Shown here piece after piece: positions 58,530 through 64,000 of a stretch of 64,000 bases of DNA. The position numbers and the translations under genes are program-made. This stretch comes from Cricetomys ansorgei (Eukaryota; Chordata; Mammalia; Rodentia; Nesomyidae): positions 5,571,501 through 5,635,500 of the forward strand of contig JAMJFZ010001816.1 in the NCBI GenBank assembly GCA_026225945.1, written 5' to 3'. How positions within the stretch are numbered: position 1 is the first letter of the stretch; each line of letters begins with the position of its first letter. The notes under the pieces were generated by a model that had not been told where the DNA came from, searched no databases, and worked only from the letters and a program-made list of their open reading frames with translations.

Positions 58530-58933
58530 AGTGGTTTGAATAAGAATGTTCTCCCTGGAGGAGAATATGTTTGAATGCTTAGTCACCAGGGACTGGAACT
58601 ATTTGAAGGAACTAGAAGGATTAGGAGGTGTGACCTTGTTGAAGAGAGTGTCACTAGGAGTGGGATTTGAGTTTCTGAAGTCCAAGCCAGACCCAGTTTC
58701 TCCCTCTCTCTCTATGGATCCTGATGTAGCTCTCAGCTACTAACCCAGCACCTGCCTAGCTATATGCAGCCATGCTCCCTGCAATGATGACACTGGAATA
58801 ACCCTCTGAAACTGTAAGCAAGCTCCCGACTAAGTGCTTTCCTATAAGAAACTAGAGTTTTCTTCCTTATAAGGCAACTAGGAGTTGCCCTAGTCAGGTG
58901 TCTCTTCACAGCAAGAGAACAGTGACTAAGACA
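58530..58933 (+). mobile_element. ORR1-type MaLR solo LTR
   Basis: 'gtggtttgaataagaatg', 'gaatgcttagtcaccagggactgg', 'ggattaggaggtgtgaccttgttg', 'aaccctctgaaactgtaagc' and 'aggtgtctcttcacagcaagagaac...actaagaca' give the full ORR1 order. If the - strand candidate gene is real, this LTR lies antisense in its last intron. Confidence 0.88.
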
Positions 58934-59199
58934 CCTATCTTATTTCAAAATATTTTCTCTCTAGTCTCCAGTAACAACCTTGTTCCTTGCTTATCTAATT
59001 TCTTGAAATTTTTGGATCAAATGCAAGCACATTAGAAAATTTGTGGTTTCTTTTCCCGTTTGTTATATAAAAGTAAAGCTACGACTTTAAAAATGACAGC
59101 TTATTAAGCAATTTCAGGAAGTGTTAAAAATAACATTGGCTGAAATTAGATACACAGAAATGTGCATACATTTTCTACCCACCTCACTGCTAGACTTAC

Positions 59200-59268
59200 C
59201 AGCTACTGAGGTTGTGTTGATGGAGCTGGGGAGCAGGGATCTCTCCTGATCACTGTCCCCCAAATTAC
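59200..59268 (-). other. Candidate coding exon upstream of the terminal exon
   Basis: Minus strand. The donor GCTG|gtaagtct is near-consensus. The stretch is open and reads NLGDSDQERSLLPSSINT. The acceptor is uncertain: AG at 59270-59269 or 59278-59277, both with a poor pyrimidine tract. With the first choice the exon is 69 bp, phase 1 to phase 1, and joins the terminal exon in frame (G|CT gives alanine). The weak acceptor is the main reason for doubt. Confidence 0.2.
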
Positions 59269-59646
59269 CTGAATTACTGACATTTCAGTGTTTCACAAGT
59301 CAGTGACACTTAACTGTCCTAGACCCACCAAGAGTCTTGTAGGACAATTCATAATTATATTCCACCCTATACTAAATACCAGGGCTGATGACGCTGTGAC
59401 CATTAAATTTTCCTTCCAGCTCTCCTTTCTGTGACCCAAGTGGTAATTCAGTAGAAATCTTACAAATGCAAGCTTTAACATTGGAATGCATGTTGTCCAA
59501 TTCTGTAAAGTGCATTGAACATCACTTAGTATGGTTCTTCTAATCAGTTGTGGTGCAACATAACTGACTTTTAAAAGTTCAAAGGAAAAGGGAAACTTTT
59601 GCTTGAAATTCCATTCTTTGATGCAGAGCAGACATGAATGACTTAC

Positions 59647-59685
59647 CAGGGAATAATTCAATTCCTTCACAGGTAGCCCAGACTC
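59647..59685 (-). other. Candidate 39-bp micro-exon
   Basis: Minus strand. The acceptor tactcatttatag and donor CCTG|gtaagtcat are both good. It is open in the phase that joins the 59268-59200 exon (VWATCEGIELFP). Its length makes an open frame uninformative. Confidence 0.12.
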
Positions 59686-59980
59686 CTATAAATGAGTATG
59701 CAAATCAACCTTACTACTCTTTTATCTTGAACAAGAGCATTCAGGAAATAACTGTTTGGAGCTGGCAAACACCAGCAATCTGAAGTATGACAAATATAGA
59801 ATTCCGCCTCGATTTAATAATAGATCCCGTTATTAGATTATATGGATATGCATTACTGATGTGTCAGAAGAGGGCATATTGTCATTATGTACTTTATTAA
59901 TCAATAGTTCAAAATATCTCATATACCTGCGGGAATATATAAATATAAAGGGATATAAAGTTCCTGTTCCATTATCTCAC

Positions 59981-60024
59981 CTCTGGTATTGATATTAACC
60001 ATCCTTTCTAGTTCAATTATATCT
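59981..60024 (-). other. Candidate 44-bp exon
   Basis: Minus strand. The acceptor ctctcacctgtgacag and donor AGAG|gtgaga are fair. It leaves in phase 1, compatible with the 39-bp exon (IIELERMVNINTR). No upstream partner with the required phase was found nearby: the closest strong donor (at 60119) would create a stop. Confidence 0.1.
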
Positions 60025-60554
60025 CTGTCACAGGTGAGAGTTAGCAGTCTTAGTTTGAGTTCTACCATGTGTGCCTCACTCTTACGGTAGGGCAACTTTC
60101 GCCCTGCTTGACACTCACCAAATCCTAAGCTTGACCCTGCACTATAGTCAACTGTCAGGAGCCCACCCTAACCCAGTCTATGGCAAGCCTCTATTTCTAT
60201 CATTAGTAATGTAAAAGGTGAGAAGTCTCCAATTAGAATAGTCTCCTCAGTCTTTATTCATTGCTTCCAGGGAGAGCTCCTGTTGATAGATTTATTATGA
60301 ACTACCAGGAAACAGCCTTGAGAAAGACTCAAGGGCAGCTTCAGGTTCTCAATAGTCATGCAGCAAAATCATGTATTGCCTCCTAGTGCGTGTCAGCCAA
60401 CAGAATCTGTATCCACTATTAGTCACAAGTGACAGTGAGCATGTCCCTACACTCTGATCGCATTAGCAGCTTGTATAGGGTAGAGCATCCGAGCGCCATT
60501 TAGGAAGAATTCTAAATTCTTAGCTTAGAGCAAGTCATTCCTTTCTGTATCTGT

Positions 60555-60930
60555 TTCCCATCGCTGTTTACAAAGACAGCACCCAGAGTGACTTAGTAGA
60601 ACACTCACTGTTAGAGTTGTGAATCTTGGATACTGTTGTGCTTTCTGCATTGCTAAAAATCAAGACACTATCTGGGATTGGCTCTTCTCTGAAGCCTCCG
60701 AAGAATTGGATTATGAAGTTGCTCAGTAGTTGGCCGCTTGGTTTCCTTGCAGCTGTGGGTTGAGGTCTGTTTCCCTGCTGGCTGTCTACCAGAGTCCACC
60801 CACAGCTCCCAGGGGCCACCCACACTCTTTGACTAATGTCTCTCCATCTCCAGGAGAGCAAATCAGATCCCACCAGTCTTTGAATCATTCTAACTTCCTC
60901 TTTTGTCATGAACCAGAAAAGTTTCTCTAC
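60555..60930 (-). mobile_element. Ancient MLT-type LTR fragment
   Basis: On the minus strand, 'gctgtgggtggactctgg', 'cagccagcagggaaacagacctcaacc' and 'cagctgcaaggaaacc' resemble old MaLR LTRs. The 113-codon minus-strand frame lies inside it and is incidental. Confidence 0.5.
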
Positions 60931-61089
60931 TTCGAAAGATTCTTGTTTTCAACATTAATCTCACCTGAAAAAAATCTAGATTTAAACTAACTGTTTAAAC
61001 TAACTTAAACACTATCATTGAATTGCATAGCCCTTATAAAAGGTATATCCACGCTCTGACCGACATTATGTCACGGAGTGATCTCATTG

Positions 61090-61445
61090 GGAAAGAGGCC
61101 ACTGGAGAAGAATCAAGTCAAAAATAGTATTGTAAGGGTTGAGAAGTTCTGATGCTCAGAGATGGTGTCCTTGTGAAAGCAGAAATCTGCCACAGAGAGG
61201 TAGAATAGCAGGAGGGAAGATGGGTCCAGACAGCCATGCAGAGCCTGGGCTAACCGAATGGTGAATGCCAAAGCTTCCTTGACACCATCAGAAGTTATGA
61301 AGAGGGAAGAGAGTGGTCTACCGAGCTTCTGAATGTGACCCTGCTGACACTTTCAGGTATTTTGCTCAAGACCAATGAGGAAATCAGTTTGTTGCTTTAA
61401 GCCACCCAATTCTGAGTACTTTTCTGCAGTGGCCTTAAGAAATAG
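61090..61445 (+). mobile_element. Ancient MLT-type LTR fragment
   Basis: 'gaccctgctgacactttcagg', 'aggaaatcagtttgttgctttaagccacccaattc' and 'gtggccttaagaaatagacac' match the 3' end of an old MaLR LTR. Confidence 0.55.
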
Positions 61446-61870
61446 ACACGCTGTACTGTTAATCAGACTGTTCATCACTGAGACAAAAATAGCTGAAATA
61501 AATTAAAAGAACAATATAGTGTGTCTCATGGTTTTGAGGGTTCAGTTCACAGTCATTTGGACCATTGCTCTTGGGAGAGTATGTTGACAATTGTAAAAAG
61601 AAAAAAAAAACAGCAGAAAGACTGTTTACATGATGCTATCCAGGAAAAGAGGTAAAGGAGTGGAAGAGAAGGGGGGGAGAGGGAGAGAGAGATAGAAAGA
61701 CAGAGGTAGAGAGACAGAAAGAAAAAGAGTCCAAGAAAGTCCCAAAAGACACATCCCAGTGACCTTCTTCTTCCAAGGGTGCCCCAGAACTTGAAGTTTC
61801 CACGATATCCTAATGCAGCAGCAGGCCAGCCCTTCAGCATCATGAGCCTGTGCAGAGCACAGTAAACCAC
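61446..61870 (-). mobile_element. Rodent MaLR-like LTR with GA-rich expansion
   Basis: 'tgagacaaaaatagctg', 'ctcatggttttgagggttcagttcacagtcatttgg', 'agtgaccttcttcttccaa' and 'ccagaacttgaagtttccac' fit a reversed MaLR-like LTR. A purine repeat (61667-61735) has grown inside it. Confidence 0.5.
61667..61735 (+). repeat. GA-rich simple repeat
   Basis: AG-rich, with GGGGGGG near its left end and AGAGAGAGA in the middle. Confidence 0.9.
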
Positions 61871-63334
61871 AGCATACAGCCTATAGCACACGAGCACCAG
61901 AGAAGTGCTATCAGATTCAGGGGTTCCCAGGGTTATGAAAGGTGGACCTTGAAGATGTTTCCATCAGTTCTACCTACAATTCATACCATCCATAGCCTTT
62001 TCAAAGAACTTGTTCAATATTTCTCTGTTCTTAGTTTCTCCAATATCCTTTTATCTTATCCATTTTTTATACCTCAAACAAGATCAGATCTCCAATTCTT
62101 CCTCGGTTCAAGGAACCACCTTCATTTTCTCAGAGGGATTTTCATTTGATTGGCTTATACTATTATGGTTACTATTTCCCTCCCACGAAGTCAGGAAATA
62201 CACAAAGAAAAGCTCCAAAATTTTTCTTCCACGCTGCCAATGCCACAGTTGGAAGGGCATCTGTGTAACTCAAGGACCAGCAGTACTTTAAATGAAAGCT
62301 CAGTGGTGGCTATAGATTGCACAAGAGGATCTTGTGCACAGTTGAAAACTAGAGAATTGCTTCTCCTTAAACAATACCAGTCACTGCACTTGCTAAATAC
62401 AACATCTAAGTTGTAGATTCTGCTTGCTTGGAACAAAAATATGATGAGTTCTGAACATCGTCTCTCAAGGTCTCACCCATCTCTCTAATTTCCCTATCTT
62501 GAAAGAAGGATATGAGGTCTCAGTGCAGTCACAGTAAACAGTAGTGTATATGACTACTGAGATCTGTTTTGATCTGCAGACATCCTACCCTACCTCTTCA
62601 TGTCTAGATACATACCTTTGTGTGAACTTCCCTTTTGTAAAATCCCCAGCATTTAAGAACAACAACCTCTCTTCCTTTGCTAAATTTTTTTTGTACATCG
62701 GGCAATGCATCACACTCTGTGGGAGCAACATTATTCAGTCCCAATCACTCATGTCTGTGGGCTGGGGCCCAAGGTTCTAACTCTGACCAGAAAAAGCTTT
62801 CCCAGATAGTCTCCACGGGAAGAAAGCCACAGCCTTTGCAGCTCCAACATGCAAAGGATCCTTGGTTGTTATTCTCATTCATGCATGGGAGAAATCTCTA
62901 TGCACCAAAAATCAAGTTTTTCTTGAGCCCCCTCAGAAAACTCAAGTTACGGCAGAACAAGCTCCCTCTCGCCCCCAAGTCTGGAGACTTTGTAGCTGCC
63001 AAACAGTCACAGCTGAGTTCTGCTCACCTGAAACTGAACCTATGAGAGTTGTGAATCAGTATCTAGATCTAACCGTGACAAATGGATAGATAATGCTTAT
63101 GATGGAACAGCCCAGGAGTAGGAATTGCTTATGATTTTCACAGGTTCCATCTGGAAGAGGAAGAACCACTGTATATTTCTACCAGTTCCTCTCTGTGACA
63201 GACATTCTCTCCAGGGATATGTAAGAAGCAGGTTCAGAAACTCTTCCAGCTGGAAAGAGGAATTCCTCCTAGTTCTATCTTCTTAAATCCTAGTGGTATT
63301 CTCTTAAATCCTTCTTATCATACTGGAGGAGGAG
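61871..63334. other. Unique sequence, nothing recognised
   Basis: Frames of 75-122 codons at 62677-63089 overlap in different frames and have no recognisable product. Confidence 0.4.
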
Positions 63335-63666
63335 TGTTGGGGAAGTTTATTTTTAGTTATGTTTGAAATTGTTTTATACATTGTTGGAAAAAGGGATGCA
63401 TGGGCTTTGACATTTTGTATTGTTTGCAGGTGTTGGGTTTCTGTGGGGATTGTTTAATTGCTAATGATCTGCACATGGTGTCAGTAGAACACCTAAGGAG
63501 TTCTGAATCAATAAAACACCTGAGCAGACACTCAGGGTTCCACTGTCGATCAAGTGTGGCCCTGGCCAGGACAGTGGTTCCCTCTGCTGAGGTCTGGCAG
63601 ATTTTTGCATCTATGAATAGGCCCCCTTGTCTCCTTGGTGAGCCCCCACAGCAGCTAACTACTACA
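63335..63666 (+). mobile_element. Rodent ERV solo LTR, same family as 31641-32217
   Basis: It starts TGTTGGGGAAGTTTATTTTT and ends CTAACTACTACA. 'tctgaatcaataaaacacctgag' and 'gttccctctgctgaggtctggcag' are nearly identical to the nested copy. It is 332 bp against 577 bp, so one of the two has a large internal difference. The bases after the LTR do not look like a primer-binding site, so it is solo. The flanks gaggag and gaagcg are at best a weak duplication. The ORFs called across it on both strands are incidental. Confidence 0.8.
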
Positions 63667-64000
63667 GAAGCGGGAGATGGAGAGTCAACAAGTATCACAA
63701 GTTCAAAGTCAATTGTGAGCACTAGGTCTAGAGAAGGGGACAACAGGGTAAGCCGGGGCAGTGATGTACTACCAGTGCATAAATACATTTTTGGAGAAAA
63801 CTTGTGAACCACCAAGTCCAAAGTAGACAAGTCTCCTGAAAATTCTGAAGTTTAATTCGGAGACTATAAAAGATCCCCTTCTTGTACTCACCACCACATC
63901 AGCAGGGCTCCAGTATAATAGCAGCACTTTACAGTTGAAAAATCTGAACAGCAGAGAATTTTTTTTAGAAAGTAATTAGGGAATCCCCTAAATCAAGAGT
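63667..64000. other. Unique sequence, nothing recognised
   Basis: A strong minus-strand donor-like site (GGTG|gtgagtac) lies at about 63891. No exon is proposed from it alone. Confidence 0.4.

Noticed and set aside
59293..59670. 125-codon minus-strand frame between the candidate exons
   Set aside because: Its frame reads through the proposed 39-bp exon donor in a different phase and has no recognisable content. It cannot be part of the same chain and has no independent support.
60110..60160. Strong minus-strand donor (TTTG|gtgagtgt) as a further exon upstream of 60024
   Set aside because: Joining it to the 60024 acceptor in the required phase creates a TGA stop, so it does not extend the candidate gene.
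60568..60909. 113-codon minus-strand frame near the candidate gene
   Set aside because: It coincides with an ancient MLT-type LTR fragment, so it was not added to the candidate exon chain.
63357..63830. 157-codon minus and 135-codon + frames over 63.4-63.8 kb
   Set aside because: They overlap each other on opposite strands and most of both lies in the solo LTR. LTRs of this type encode nothing.

Overview
This is nuclear DNA from a muroid rodent. It carries B1, B2/B3 and B4-type SINEs, ORR1-type MaLR LTRs, Lx-type LINE-1 3' UTRs in both orientations and a URR1 hAT element. These sit among older mammalian repeats (MIR, L2, L1M, Tigger-like and MLT-type fragments). The mouse, rat, hamster or vole lineage cannot be fixed by eye. 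The base composition is AT-rich, CpG is depleted, and there is no CpG island. No rRNA, tRNA, CRISPR or prokaryotic gene structure is visible.

There is no intact, recognisable protein-coding gene. Most open frames are short and fall in repeats or have no supporting context. The window therefore reads as intergenic or deep intronic sequence. Two sets of candidate exons rest only on splice-site quality and phase agreement. On the + strand these are 8056-8241 and 30406-30455. On the - strand they are 60024-59981, 59685-59647, 59268-59200 and a terminal exon 58332-58100 that is followed by AATAAA. I recognise neither putative product.

Layout. 1-5.5 kb is mostly unique sequence, with a tiny poly-A retrocopy flanked by a perfect 11-bp duplication and a MIR. 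5.5-7.4 kb is a 5'-truncated LINE-1 (+). 8.6-9.1 kb is a reversed Lx 3' UTR containing an AT microsatellite. 10-21 kb holds scattered L1M, MIR, Tigger and SINE copies and an ORR1 LTR. 21-30 kb is mostly unique, with an L1M piece and rodent LTR-like repeats. 30.7-34.8 kb is a dense repeat cluster: an old L1, an Lx element with an inverted 5' part (twin-priming pattern), a solo LTR nested in it, a B4 and MaLR-like copies. 35 kb holds an L2. 39.4-43 kb is layered LINE-1 (young 3' UTR, ancient ORF2, internal B1). 43-57 kb is largely unique with few SINEs. 57.5-64 kb contains URR1, ORR1, MaLR copies, the - strand candidate gene and a second LTR of the nested family.

No genes can be shown to work together here. 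The readable content is a history of insertions, with several insertion signatures (target duplications, twin-priming inversion, SINE-tail microsatellites) preserved well enough to interpret.
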